Part shown: one piece after another, positions 7,357-15,544 of the stretch
Position numbering within the stretch: the stretch's first letter is position 1
Layout of the letters: every line of letters starts with the position of its first letter
Source: Pseudomonadota bacterium
GTDB taxonomy: Bacteria; Pseudomonadota; Alphaproteobacteria; Rhizobiales; Xanthobacteraceae
Length of the DNA: 51,966 bases
Direction of reading: 5' to 3'
Assembly: GCA_023387695.1 (NCBI GenBank)
Contig: JAEWHT010000242.1
Location: 1-51,966, forward strand
Translations under genes and position numbers: made by a program
Notes under the pieces: generated by a model
Seen by the model: the letters and a program-made list of their open reading frames with translations, nothing else
What the model was told of the DNA's origin: nothing
Database searches by the model: none

Positions 7357-9565
7357 TGCCCGCCGCGCCCCGGCAGCACTCGAGGTACGTGGCCTCGACG
7401 TCTATTACGGCCATTCGCACGCGCTGCAGGGCGTCGACCTCACGCTCGACGCGGGCGTGTTCTCCGTCGTCGGCCGCAACGGCATGGGCAAGAGCACGCT
7501 GTGCAAGGCCATCATGGGCCTCGTTCCCGTCAGCGGCGGCTCGATCCGCGTCCGCGGCGAAGACATCACGCGGCGACCGCCCGCCCATATCGCCCGCCTC
7601 GGCGTCGGCTATGTGCCACAGGGCCGTAGGCTCTGGCGCTCACTCAGCGTCGACGAGCATCTGCGGCTGGCCGGCGGCATGCGCTCCGGCGCCTGGACCG
7701 TCGAGCGCATCTACGACACCTTCCCTCGCCTTGCCGAACGCAAGGACCACGGCAGCGGCCAGCTCTCCGGCGGCGAACAGCAGATGCTCGCGATCTCGCG
7801 CGCATTGCTGACGAACCCGCATCTGCTGATCATGGACGAGCCGACCGAAGGGCTCGCGCCCGTGATCGTTGCCCAGGTCGAGGAGATGCTACTGCAGCTT
7901 GGCGAGGACGGCGACATGTCCGTTCTCGTGATCGAGCAGAACATCGGCGTTGCTACCGCGATCTCGCGCAATGTTGCGATCATGGTCAACGGCCGCATCA
8001 ACCGCATCATCGACTCCGTGCGACTGTCCGCCGACCGCGAGCTGCAGCAGCGCCTGCTCGGGGTCGGACTTCATGCCGAACTGGAACCAGACATTGACGC
8101 GCCAGTAGCTGGTGGCGAAGCCAAGCCGGCTGCTCAGCCTGCGCGCAGCAGTGGGCCGATCCGCGTCTATGTCTCCAACCCGACCCCGCCGACGCGCTGG
8201 TCGCAGCCGGTTCCGATCGCACGGATCGAAGCGGCCGCGCGCACGCTGTCGACGCAAGTCGCACGCCTCGATGAGACTGCGCGGCGCAAGCGCGAGCCGG
8301 CGACGGTGCAGACATCAGGACCGCCCGTGGTGCTGGTTGTCGGAACGCTCGACACCAAGGGCACCGAGCTTCGCTTCATCCGCGACATCGTCGCGGAGAC
8401 CGGCCTGCGCACGCGGCTCGTCGACGTCTCCACCAGCGGCAAGCATGCGACATGCGACGTCTCCGCGCAGGAGATCGCGCTAAACCACGGCCGCGGCGGC
8501 TCGGCCGTGTTCGGCCCCGATCGCGGCGCTGCCGTCACCGCAATGGCGGATGCGTTTGCCAACTGGATCAAGCGCCAAGGCAACATCGCCGGGGTGATCT
8601 CGGCTGGCGGTTCGGGTGCGGCATCACTGGTCACACCGGGGATGCGTACCCTTCCCGTCGGCGTGCCAAAGCTGATCATCTCGTCGATCGCCTCTGGCGA
8701 CGTCGCGCCCTATGTCGGGCCCGCCGACATCACCATGATGTACTCGGTCACGGACGTGCAGGGTCTCAACTCGATCTCCCGCGCCGTGCTGTCAAACGGC
8801 GCCTACGCGATCGCCGGTATGGTCAAGGCACGGCTCGATCGGGGTGAGACTAAAGAGAGGGCCACAAGCGCTGCGCTGCCGTCGGTCGGGATCACCATGT
8901 TCGGCGTCACTACCCCGGCGGTGCAGAAGATCGAAGCCGATCTGCGCGCGGATTTCGAATGCCTCGTGTTCCACGCCACCGGCGTCGGCGGACGCTCGAT
9001 GGAGAAGCTCGTCGACTCCGGCCAGATCGCCGGCGTGATCGATCTCACCACCACCGAGATCTGCGATCTCCTGATGGGCGGCGTGCTTCCCGCGACCGAC
9101 GATCGCTTCGGCGCCGTCATCCGCACCCGCGTGCCCTATATCGGATCGGTCGGCGCCCTCGACATGGTCAATTTCGGCGCGCCCGACACTATCCCCGAGC
9201 GCTATCGGGGCCGCAAATTCCACGTCCACAATCCGCAGGTGACGCTGATGCGGACGACAGCGGAAGAGAACGAGCGCATGGGCCGCTGGATCGGCGAGCG
9301 GCTCAACCAGATGGATGGACCGGTGCGCTTCTTCCTGCCCGAGGGCGGCGTCTCCGCGCTCGATGCGCGCGGGCAGCCGTTCTGGGACCCGGAAGCCGAT
9401 GCGGCCCTGTTCCGCGCGCTGGAACGCACGGTGCGTGCGACTGGCAACCGCCAGCTCATTCGCGTCAAGCACAACATCAACGATCCCGACTTCGCCTCGA
9501 CCATCGTGAGCGCGTTCCGAACGTTGTTCGGCCGTGCCGGGGCGCGCCGGAGAGCAGCGAGGTGA
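7349..9565 (+). CDS. fusion: LivF-type ABC ATPase + Tm-1-like (UPF0261) domain
   Basis: 738 residues, about three times a normal LivF. Residues 1-240 are a complete LivF: Walker A 'GRNGMGKST', signature 'LSGGEQQ', Walker B 'LLIMDEPTEG', switch 'VIEQNIG'. A Pro/Ala/Arg-rich linker (about 241-325) leads into a full UPF0261/Tm-1-like domain (about 326-735) beginning 'VVLVVGTLDTKGTELRFI', with 'GVISAGGSGAASL', 'ADITMMYSVTDVQGLNSI' and 'HATGVGGRSMEKLV'. UPF0261 is homologous to the N-terminal half of the tomato Tm-1 resistance protein and binds nucleotide; its bacterial role is unknown. The reading frame is continuous. The fusion physically ties this domain to the importer, and the TIM-barrel partner follows three bases later. 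Confidence 0.88.
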   Translation: MSDARRAPAALEVRGLDVYYGHSHALQGVDLTLDAGVFSVVGRNGMGKSTLCKAIMGLVPVSGGSIRVRGEDITRRPPAHIARLGVGYVPQGRRLWRSLSVDEHLRLAGGMRSGAWTVERIYDTFPRLAERKDHGSGQLSGGEQQMLAISRALLTNPHLLIMDEPTEGLAPVIVAQVEEMLLQLGEDGDMSVLVIEQNIGVATAISRNVAIMVNGRINRIIDSVRLSADRELQQRLLGVGLHAELEPDIDAPVAGGEAKPAAQPARSSGPIRVYVSNPTPPTRWSQPVPIARIEAAARTLSTQVARLDETARRKREPATVQTSGPPVVLVVGTLDTKGTELRFIRDIVAETGLRTRLVDVSTSGKHATCDVSAQEIALNHGRGGSAVFGPDRGAAVTAMADAFANWIKRQGNIAGVISAGGSGAASLVTPGMRTLPVGVPKLIISSIASGDVAPYVGPADITMMYSVTDVQGLNSISRAVLSNGAYAIAGMVKARLDRGETKERATSAALPSVGITMFGVTTPAVQKIEADLRADFECLVFHATGVGGRSMEKLVDSGQIAGVIDLTTTEICDLLMGGVLPATDDRFGAVIRTRVPYIGSVGALDMVNFGAPDTIPERYRGRKFHVHNPQVTLMRTTAEENERMGRWIGERLNQMDGPVRFFLPEGGVSALDARGQPFWDPEADAALFRALERTVRATGNRQLIRVKHNINDPDFASTIVSAFRTLFGRAGARRRAAR

Positions 9566-9568
9566 CCG

Positions 9569-10402
9569 ATGGCCCGGTTTGAACGCGCAGCACTTCTGAA
9601 ACGGTTTCGCGAGATGGCGAAGCGCGGCGAGCCGATCGTCGGCGGCGGCGCCGGCACTGGCCTATCGGCCAAGTGCGAGGAAGCCGGCGGCGTCGATCTC
9701 ATCGTCATCTACAACTCCGGCCGCTACCGCATGGCCGGCCGTGGATCGCTCGCAGGCCTGATGCCGTACGGCGATGCCAATGCCATCGTGGTCGAGATGG
9801 CCGGCGAGGTGCTGCCGGTCGTCAGCAAGACCCCGGTGCTGGCCGGCGTGAACGGTACTGATCCGTTCCGCGACATGGACGTATTCCTCGACCAGCTCAA
9901 GGCTCTCGGCTTCGCCGGCGTGCAGAACTTTCCGACCGTCGGCTTGATCGACGGCATTTTCCGCGCCAATCTCGAAGAGACCGGCATGTCCTATGCGCTG
10001 GAGATCGACATGATCGCCAAGGCGCGCGAGAAGGATCTGCTGACGACGCCTTACGTCTTCAGCGAAAAGGAAGCGGCCGCGATGGCGATCGCCGGCGCCG
10101 ACATCATCGTCTGCCATCTCGGTCTCACCACCGGCGGCACGATCGGCGCGCAGACTGCGTTGAAACTGAAGGATTGCCCGGCGCGCGTCGACACCTGGGC
10201 TTCGGCTGCGCTCAGCGTCAATCCGGACATCCTCGTGCTCGCCCATGGTGGCCCGATCGCTGATCCCGCGGACGCCGATTTCATCATGAAGAATACCCGC
10301 TACTGCCACGGATTCTACGGCGCTTCCTCGATGGAGCGTCTGCCGGTGGAGCGGGCTTTGACGGAACAGGTACGCCAATTCAAGGCGATCGGCGCGCGAT
10401 AG
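9569..10402 (+). CDS. phosphoenolpyruvate hydrolase-family TIM-barrel protein (Tm-1 C-terminal half homologue)
   Basis: 277 residues, start three bases after the preceding stop. The N-terminus 'IVGGGAGTGLSAKCEEAGGVDLIVIYNSGRYRMAGRGSLAGLMPYGDAN' and later 'KTPVLAGVNGTDPF', 'GFAGVQNFPTVGLIDG' and 'GADIIVCHLGLTTGGTIGA' are diagnostic of the TIM-barrel family annotated as PEP hydrolase-like or signal-transduction TIM barrel. In the plant Tm-1 protein this barrel is fused behind the UPF0261 domain. Here the two halves are adjacent genes, with the first joined to LivF. The name 'PEP hydrolase' is a family label; the reaction is not established. Confidence 0.88.
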   Translation: MARFERAALLKRFREMAKRGEPIVGGGAGTGLSAKCEEAGGVDLIVIYNSGRYRMAGRGSLAGLMPYGDANAIVVEMAGEVLPVVSKTPVLAGVNGTDPFRDMDVFLDQLKALGFAGVQNFPTVGLIDGIFRANLEETGMSYALEIDMIAKAREKDLLTTPYVFSEKEAAAMAIAGADIIVCHLGLTTGGTIGAQTALKLKDCPARVDTWASAALSVNPDILVLAHGGPIADPADADFIMKNTRYCHGFYGASSMERLPVERALTEQVRQFKAIGAR

Positions 10403-10428
10403 CGCCGGAAAGATTGAGGGAGGGAAAC

Positions 10429-13335
10429 ATGTCAGGGATCCTGGTCGGCGAGCTTATCCTCTGGCTGATCGTCGCAATCATCGTGATCGTGGTTGGCGTC
10501 TATATCGTCAACTGGCTCTATCACCGCTCCTCCAAGGAGGTATCGTTCGTCCGGACCGGCCTCCTCGGCGAGCGCGTGGTGATCAACGGCGGCGCCTTTG
10601 TGCTGCCATTCATCCACGATTACACGCCGGTCAACATGAACGTGCAGCCGATGGGCATCGTTCGTTCCCGTCAGGACGCCGTGATCACCCGCGACCGTAT
10701 GCGTGTCGACATCGAGGCCGACTTCTATGTCCGCGTGCAGCAAACCCGCGAGGCCGTCTCGATTGCGGCCGCCACCCTTGGCCGCCGCACCATGGAGCCG
10801 GAGCAGCTTCACGCGCTTCTGGCCGGCAAGTTCATCTCCGCGATCCGCTCCGTCGCCTCCGAAATGACAATGGAGGAGATGCACGAGCGCCGCGGCGACT
10901 ATGTCGCGCGGGTCAAGACCAATGCCGCCGAAGCCCTCGCCTTGAACGGCCTCGAGCTCGAGTCCGTGGCCATCACCGATCTCGACCAGACCGATCTCGA
11001 ATTCTTCAACCCCTCGAACCGCTTCGACGCCGAGGGTCTGACCCGGCTGATGGAAGACATCGAGGCAAGGCGCAAGCTGCGCAACGACATCGAGCAGGAC
11101 TCGATGATCAAGATCCGCACCCGCAATCTCGAAGCCGAGCGGCAGGCGCTCGAGATCGAGCGCGAAAGCGAGACCGCCCGGCTCGAGCAGGAACGCGACA
11201 TCGAGATGCGCCGCGCGCTCCAGCGCACCGAAGTCGCACGTGAACGCGCGCTGCGCGAGACCGAAGCCGAGCAGGCCCAAATATCGGCGCGCGAGGCCAT
11301 CGAACGTTCGCGGATCGCCAATGAGCAGGCCATTGCGGAAGCCCGCATCGCCTCCGAGCGCGAGACCCGCCAGAAGGAGATCGAGCGGACCCGCACCATC
11401 GAGGAGAAGGAGTTGCTGGCGCGCGAGGAGATCGAGAAGACCCGCATCGCCAACCAGCGCTCCATCGACACGACGCGGATTGCCTCAGAGCGCGAGGTCC
11501 GCCAGCGCGAGATCGAGCGGATGCGCACCGTCGAGGAAGCCGAGATCGCCGCCCGCGAGGCCATCGAGAAGGCTAGGATCCAACAGGACCGCGTCGTCAC
11601 CGACGCCCGCATCGCCAATGAAGAAGAAACCCGTCGCCGCGAGATCGAGCGCACCCGTTCCGTCGACGAAGCCGAAATCGCCGCCCGCGAAGCCACCGAA
11701 AAGGCCCGCATCGCACAAACCCTGATCGTCAATGTCGAGCGCATCTCTTCCGATGAACGCACACGCGCGCTGGAGATCCAGCAAGTGCGCACGATCCAGG
11801 AAGCTGAAATCGAGGCGCAACGCGCGGTCGAAGCCGCCCGCATCGCCCGCGAGCGGACAATCGCTGCTGAGCGCATCGCAGCCGAGCAGAGCACGCGGCA
11901 GCTCGAGATCGAGCGCAACCAGACCCTGGAAGTCGCAGGGATCGCCGCACGCGAGACCACCGAAGCCTCGCGCATCGCCCAGGAGGAGCGGGTTCGCTCG
12001 CTGGAGATCGCCCGCAATCGCGCGGTCGAGGAAGCCGACATCGCCTCCCGCGAGGCGATCGAGGCGGCCCGCATCGCGCAAGAGAAGGCCGTCGCAGCCG
12101 AGCGCATCCAGGCCGAGCGTGACACCCGTTCGCTGGAAATCGAGCGCACCGGCGTTCTGGAGGCTGCTGAATTGAAGCGGCGCGACGCCATCGAACGTCA
12201 GCGCATCGTCGTCGATCTGGCGCTCGAAGCCGAGCGGATCACATCGTCCAAGAAGCGCGAAGTGCTCAACATCGAGCAGAAGAAGGCAATCGAGATCGCT
12301 GACGAGGACCGCGTGATCGCTCTCTCCGCCAAAAAGTCCGAACGGATCGACGCCGACCGCCAGGTGCGGCAGGCCGAGATCGTGGCCCGCAAGGAGGTCG
12401 AGACCACTGACGTCTCGCGCGAGCAGGCGCTCGAAGCCGCCCGGCTCGAACGTCGCCGCTCGATCGAGCAGCTCGAAGTCGCCCGTGTCCAGTCCCTGCA
12501 AGAGGCCGAGATCGCCTCCCGCGAGGAAGTGGAGCGCGCGCGCATCGCCTCGGACCGCGGCCTGGACGAAGCCCGCGTCGGCCGCGAACGCGAGCTGCGC
12601 AAGCTCGAGGTGAACCGCGAGAAGGAAGTCGAGACGGTCCTGATGGAGAAAGCAATCGCCATCCACCAGAAGTCGCTCGAAGAGTCCGCCGCTCGCGCTG
12701 CCGCCGAAGAAGCCCGCGTCCGTGCCACGGAGGCTGCCGAGCGCGTCATCACGGCGCGTGAGAGCGAGATCGCAAAACGTCGCAAGACGGTCGAGGTACT
12801 GCTCGCGGAGAAACAGGCCGAGGAAACGCGTATCGCTGCGGAGGCAGAGCGCGTCCGCGCCGCAGTCGAGGCCGAGGCGCAGCGGATGCTCAACGAGGCC
12901 GAGAACGTCCTCACCGATCAGGCCCGCTACTCGCTGTTCCGCCGCAAACTGCTCGACCGGATCGAGGGCATTGTCCGCGAGAGCGTCAAGCCGATGGAGA
13001 AGATCGAGGGCATCCGCATCCTCCAGGTCGACGGTCTCAACGGCAACAATGGCGGCGGCAATGGCGGTCGCAGCGCCACCGACGAGGTGATCGACTCGGC
13101 ACTGCGCTACCGAGTGCAGGCGCCGCTCATCGACTCTCTCCTCGCCGACATCGGCGTCGAAGGCGGTAGTCTTGCCAAAATGCCGGGCCTGATCCGCGAG
13201 GCCCGCGACATGCAGGGCATCAAGGAGTCCGCGCGCAAGGGCGGTGGTGGCGGCGACAAGCCGGCCGCCTCGCCGCCAGCGGCCGAGGGCGGTGGCGAGC
13301 CGCCGGCCGAGCGCGGTCCACGGAAAAAGAGCTGA
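10429..13335 (+). CDS. giant flotillin/SPFH-domain protein with hendecad repeat coiled coil
   Basis: 968 residues. The start at 10429 has GGGAGGG seven bases before it; the TTG at 10414 is rejected. A membrane segment (about residues 5-30) is followed by a Band-7/SPFH domain (about 35-215: 'FVRTGLLGERVVINGGAFVLPFIHDYTPVNMNV'). From residue 285 a highly regular charged helix begins, with 44-residue units and 'REIERxRTxEEAEIAAREAIE'-type sequence, continuing as a long coiled coil to about 830. A flotillin C-terminal region ('YSLFRRKLLDRIEGIVRESVKPMEKIEGIRIL') and a Gly/Pro-rich tail end it. Flotillins are inner-membrane scaffolds that oligomerise in ordered lipid domains. Here it may organise the transporter or the Mo enzyme at the membrane. 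It is longer than YqiK/FloT-type proteins. Confidence 0.9.
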   Translation: MSGILVGELILWLIVAIIVIVVGVYIVNWLYHRSSKEVSFVRTGLLGERVVINGGAFVLPFIHDYTPVNMNVQPMGIVRSRQDAVITRDRMRVDIEADFYVRVQQTREAVSIAAATLGRRTMEPEQLHALLAGKFISAIRSVASEMTMEEMHERRGDYVARVKTNAAEALALNGLELESVAITDLDQTDLEFFNPSNRFDAEGLTRLMEDIEARRKLRNDIEQDSMIKIRTRNLEAERQALEIERESETARLEQERDIEMRRALQRTEVARERALRETEAEQAQISAREAIERSRIANEQAIAEARIASERETRQKEIERTRTIEEKELLAREEIEKTRIANQRSIDTTRIASEREVRQREIERMRTVEEAEIAAREAIEKARIQQDRVVTDARIANEEETRRREIERTRSVDEAEIAAREATEKARIAQTLIVNVERISSDERTRALEIQQVRTIQEAEIEAQRAVEAARIARERTIAAERIAAEQSTRQLEIERNQTLEVAGIAARETTEASRIAQEERVRSLEIARNRAVEEADIASREAIEAARIAQEKAVAAERIQAERDTRSLEIERTGVLEAAELKRRDAIERQRIVVDLALEAERITSSKKREVLNIEQKKAIEIADEDRVIALSAKKSERIDADRQVRQAEIVARKEVETTDVSREQALEAARLERRRSIEQLEVARVQSLQEAEIASREEVERARIASDRGLDEARVGRERELRKLEVNREKEVETVLMEKAIAIHQKSLEESAARAAAEEARVRATEAAERVITARESEIAKRRKTVEVLLAEKQAEETRIAAEAERVRAAVEAEAQRMLNEAENVLTDQARYSLFRRKLLDRIEGIVRESVKPMEKIEGIRILQVDGLNGNNGGGNGGRSATDEVIDSALRYRVQAPLIDSLLADIGVEGGSLAKMPGLIREARDMQGIKESARKGGGGGDKPAASPPAAEGGGEPPAERGPRKKS
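11281..12171 (+). repeat. coding tandem repeat, six 132-bp units and one 99-bp unit (flotillin coiled coil)
   Basis: Units begin at 11281, 11413, 11545, 11677, 11809, 11941 (99 bp) and 12040, each opening with a hydrophobic codon then Ala/Ser-Ala/Ser-Arg-Glu. Each unit encodes 44 residues (four 11-residue hendecads). The sixth encodes 33, that is, exactly one hendecad fewer. Copies are diverged but collinear, so the array grew by in-register duplication and then drifted. Confidence 0.85.
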
Positions 13336-13345
13336 GGTCTGAGCC

Positions 13346-13783
13346 ATGCCCCGCGTCTACGTCTCCACCGTCGTCAACGCGCGCAACGACCGCGTCTGGG
13401 CGCGGGTGCGCGACTTTAACGGCCTGCCGAACTGGCATCCCGCCATTGCCGAAAGCCGCATCGAGGGCGGCGAGCCCTCCGACAAGATCGGCTGCGTGCG
13501 CGATTTTCGCCTGCGCAACGGCGACCGCATCCGCGAGAAGCTGCTCGGCCTCTCCGACTACGACATGTTCTGCACCTACTCGATCCTGGAATCCCCGATG
13601 GGCGTCGAGAACTACGTCGCCACATTGCGGCTCACCCCCGTCACCGATGGCGACCAGACCTTCGTGGAATGGACCGCCGAGTTCGACTGCGCGCCGGAAC
13701 GCGAGACCGAGCTCGTGGGCAATATCGGCGGCGGAGTATTTCAAGGCGGATTTGACGCGCTGAAGCGCGTGTTCGGAGGCTGA
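13346..13783 (+). CDS. SRPBCC-family protein, first of a tandem pair
   Basis: 145 residues. START/polyketide-cyclase-like fold (helix-grip): 'VNARNDRVWARVRDFNGLPNWHPAIAES' at the N-terminus, 'SDKIGCVRDFRLRNGDRIREKLLGLSDY' in the middle and 'TFVEWTAEFDC' in the last strands. Such proteins hold hydrophobic ligands. In CO-dehydrogenase-type operons an SRPBCC protein (CoxG) links the Mo enzyme to the membrane, so a role with the Mo hydroxylase encoded from 14233 is plausible. It starts 10 bases after the flotillin stop and is clearly paralogous to the next gene. Confidence 0.82.
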   Translation: MPRVYVSTVVNARNDRVWARVRDFNGLPNWHPAIAESRIEGGEPSDKIGCVRDFRLRNGDRIREKLLGLSDYDMFCTYSILESPMGVENYVATLRLTPVTDGDQTFVEWTAEFDCAPERETELVGNIGGGVFQGGFDALKRVFGG

Positions 13784-13788
13784 CGCTG

Positions 13789-14232
13789 GTGCCGCATATC
13801 GTCAAGAGCACAATCCTGGACGCGCCGACCGATGCAGCGTGGGCGATGCTGCGCGATTTCAACGGGCACGACCGCTGGCACCCGGCGGTTGCGACTTCCT
13901 CGATCGAGCGCGCGCATTCGTCCGACAAGATCGGTTGCATCAGGCGGTTCAAGCTCAAGGACGGTGCTGAATTGCGGGAACAATTGCTGGCGCTGTCCGA
14001 TCTCGAACAGAGCTTCAGCTACTGCCTGCTCGATACCCCGATCCCCATGTTCAACTACGTCGCCCATGTGCGCCTGCTGCCGGTCACCGATGGCGACCGC
14101 ACCTTCTGGCATTGGGAGTCGCGCTTCACGACCAAGCCCGAAGACCGCGACCGCATTACCCACATGGTCGCCGAAGACATTTATCAGGCCGGGTTCGAAG
14201 CGATCCGCCGGCATCTCAAGGAGGCCGCCTAG
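13789..14232 (+). CDS. SRPBCC-family protein, second of a tandem pair
   Basis: 147 residues from a GTG at 13789, five bases after the preceding stop. It repeats the first paralogue motif by motif: 'AWAMLRDFNGHDRWHPAVATS', 'SDKIGCIRRFKLKDGAELREQLLALSD', 'NYVAHVRLLPVTDGDRTFWHWESRF'. The stop TAG abuts the ATG of the FAD-subunit gene (TAGATG), so expression is coupled to the Mo hydroxylase. The two copies could form a heterodimer or bind different ligands. The family is certain; the function is inferred from neighbours only. Confidence 0.82.
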   Translation: MPHIVKSTILDAPTDAAWAMLRDFNGHDRWHPAVATSSIERAHSSDKIGCIRRFKLKDGAELREQLLALSDLEQSFSYCLLDTPIPMFNYVAHVRLLPVTDGDRTFWHWESRFTTKPEDRDRITHMVAEDIYQAGFEAIRRHLKEAA

Positions 14233-15051
14233 ATGGCCGTGACTGTGAAGACCTTTGCAAGCGCCAGCGAGGCGGCTGGGGCACTGTCCTCGGACCGTAA
14301 CGCGCGCTATCTCGGCGGCGGAACGCTGGTGATGCGCGCGCTGAACGAAGGAGATATCGCAATCTCGACCGTCGTTCGCGCCCAGGACCAGGCACTGACT
14401 CGGGTCGACGCATCCGGCCCACGCGTCACGCTGGGCGCCGGCGTCACCTTCGCACGCGTCCTCGCCGAGCGCGACCTTGGCTTCCTGCATGCCCCTGCCC
14501 GCTCGATCGGCGGCCCCGCCGTACGCAACATGGGGACGATCGGCGGCAATCTCTTCGCGCCAAATCCTTATGGCGATTTCACTGTCGCGCTGCTGGCGCT
14601 TGATGCGACCGTCGCTGTCGCAGGCGGCTTCGGCTCACGCGATATCCCGATCGAGGAATTTCTGCAGGCGCGTGACCGGCAGGCCGGAACATTGGTCCTC
14701 TCGGTCTCCTGCACCAGGCCGGCGAGCAGCGAAGCGTTCCGCTATCGCAAGATCGCCCGCATCAAGCCAAAGGGCGGCTCGGTCATCACACTTGCCGCAC
14801 ATCTGCCGATCAGCGGTGGCCGGATCGCAGGCGCCCGGATTGCGCTGGGTTCGATGGCGCCGACACAGATCCGTGCCCGCGCCGCCGAGCGCGCGTTGGA
14901 GGGCCGTTCACTGGATTCCGCGACCATCGCGGCCGCCGCATCGGCCGCTACCGAAGGAACATCGCCATCCGACAACGCGCTCGGCAGCGCCTGGTATCGC
15001 CGCGAGATCGTCGGCGTGCATCTGCGCCGCCTGCTGTCGGGACAGGAATAA
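14233..15051 (+). CDS. xanthine dehydrogenase/CODH-family FAD-binding subunit (CoxM-like)
   Basis: 272 residues. The VAO-type FAD-binding domain shows 'ARYLGGGTLVMRAL' and 'VRNMGTIGGNLFAPNPYGDF', the two loops that hold FAD in CoxM/XDH middle subunits. The C-terminal CO-dehydrogenase flavoprotein domain includes 'FRYRKIARIKPKGGSVITLAAHL'. It passes electrons from the iron-sulfur subunit to FAD and onward to quinone or another acceptor. The order FAD, 2Fe-2S, Mo subunit differs from the coxM-coxS-coxL order only in that the large subunit is split. Confidence 0.9.
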   Translation: MAVTVKTFASASEAAGALSSDRNARYLGGGTLVMRALNEGDIAISTVVRAQDQALTRVDASGPRVTLGAGVTFARVLAERDLGFLHAPARSIGGPAVRNMGTIGGNLFAPNPYGDFTVALLALDATVAVAGGFGSRDIPIEEFLQARDRQAGTLVLSVSCTRPASSEAFRYRKIARIKPKGGSVITLAAHLPISGGRIAGARIALGSMAPTQIRARAAERALEGRSLDSATIAAAASAATEGTSPSDNALGSAWYRREIVGVHLRRLLSGQE

Positions 15052-15055
15052 CGCC

Positions 15056-15532
15056 ATGTCCAAAGTACCCCTGCAATTTCGTCATAACGGCCGCGACGTC
15101 GCGATCTTCGTCGACGGCGGTACCAATCTGCTTGTCGCGCTGCGTGAACTAATCGGCGACATGACCCCAAAATTCGGCTGCGGCCAGGGCGGCTGCGGCA
15201 CCTGCAGCGTGCTTGTTGACGGCGAGCTTTACCTCTCCTGCCTGACACTGGCCGAGACGGTCGCTGGCCGCTCCGTCGAAACGCTTGACGGCATGAAACA
15301 AGGTCCAAACCTGCATCCGCTCCAGCGCGCCTTCGCAGATAATTTTGCAGCCCAGTGCGGCTATTGCACGCCGGGCATGCTCATGGCCGCAAAGGCGCTG
15401 CTCGACCGCAATCCACAGCCGAGCCGTGACGAGGTCATCGAGGCTATCTCCGGCAACATCTGCCGCTGCACCGGCTACGAGCCGATCATCAATGCCATTC
15501 TCGCCGCCGCCGGCGGCCGGGCCAGTGCGTAA
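15056..15532 (+). CDS. xanthine dehydrogenase/CODH-family 2Fe-2S subunit (CoxS-like)
   Basis: 158 residues. The start at 15056 (MSKVPLQF) is chosen because it fits the family N-terminus and lies four bases after the preceding stop; the longer in-frame extension covers the FAD gene and is not real. Both clusters are visible: the plant-ferredoxin type 'FGCGQGGCGTCSVLVDG' with a fourth Cys in 'LSCLTL', and the C-terminal four-helix cluster 'QCGYCTPGMLM' with 'GNICRCTGYEPII'. It relays electrons from the molybdenum site to FAD. Confidence 0.95.
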   Translation: MSKVPLQFRHNGRDVAIFVDGGTNLLVALRELIGDMTPKFGCGQGGCGTCSVLVDGELYLSCLTLAETVAGRSVETLDGMKQGPNLHPLQRAFADNFAAQCGYCTPGMLMAAKALLDRNPQPSRDEVIEAISGNICRCTGYEPIINAILAAAGGRASA

Positions 15533-15544
15533 GGGAACGCGACG

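Noticed and set aside
11281..12171. CRISPR-like array from regular repeats
   Set aside because: Units are contiguous, in frame and 132 or 99 bp long without spacers; they encode a coiled coil.
10899..12191. 430-codon minus-strand Ser/Arg-rich open frame
   Set aside because: Antisense to the hendecad repeat; composition simply mirrors the repeated Glu/Ala/Ile codons.
11485..13347. 620-codon minus-strand open frame opposite the flotillin
   Set aside because: Shadow of the repeat-rich flotillin coding sequence; repetitive Leu/Asp/Gly pattern, no family features.
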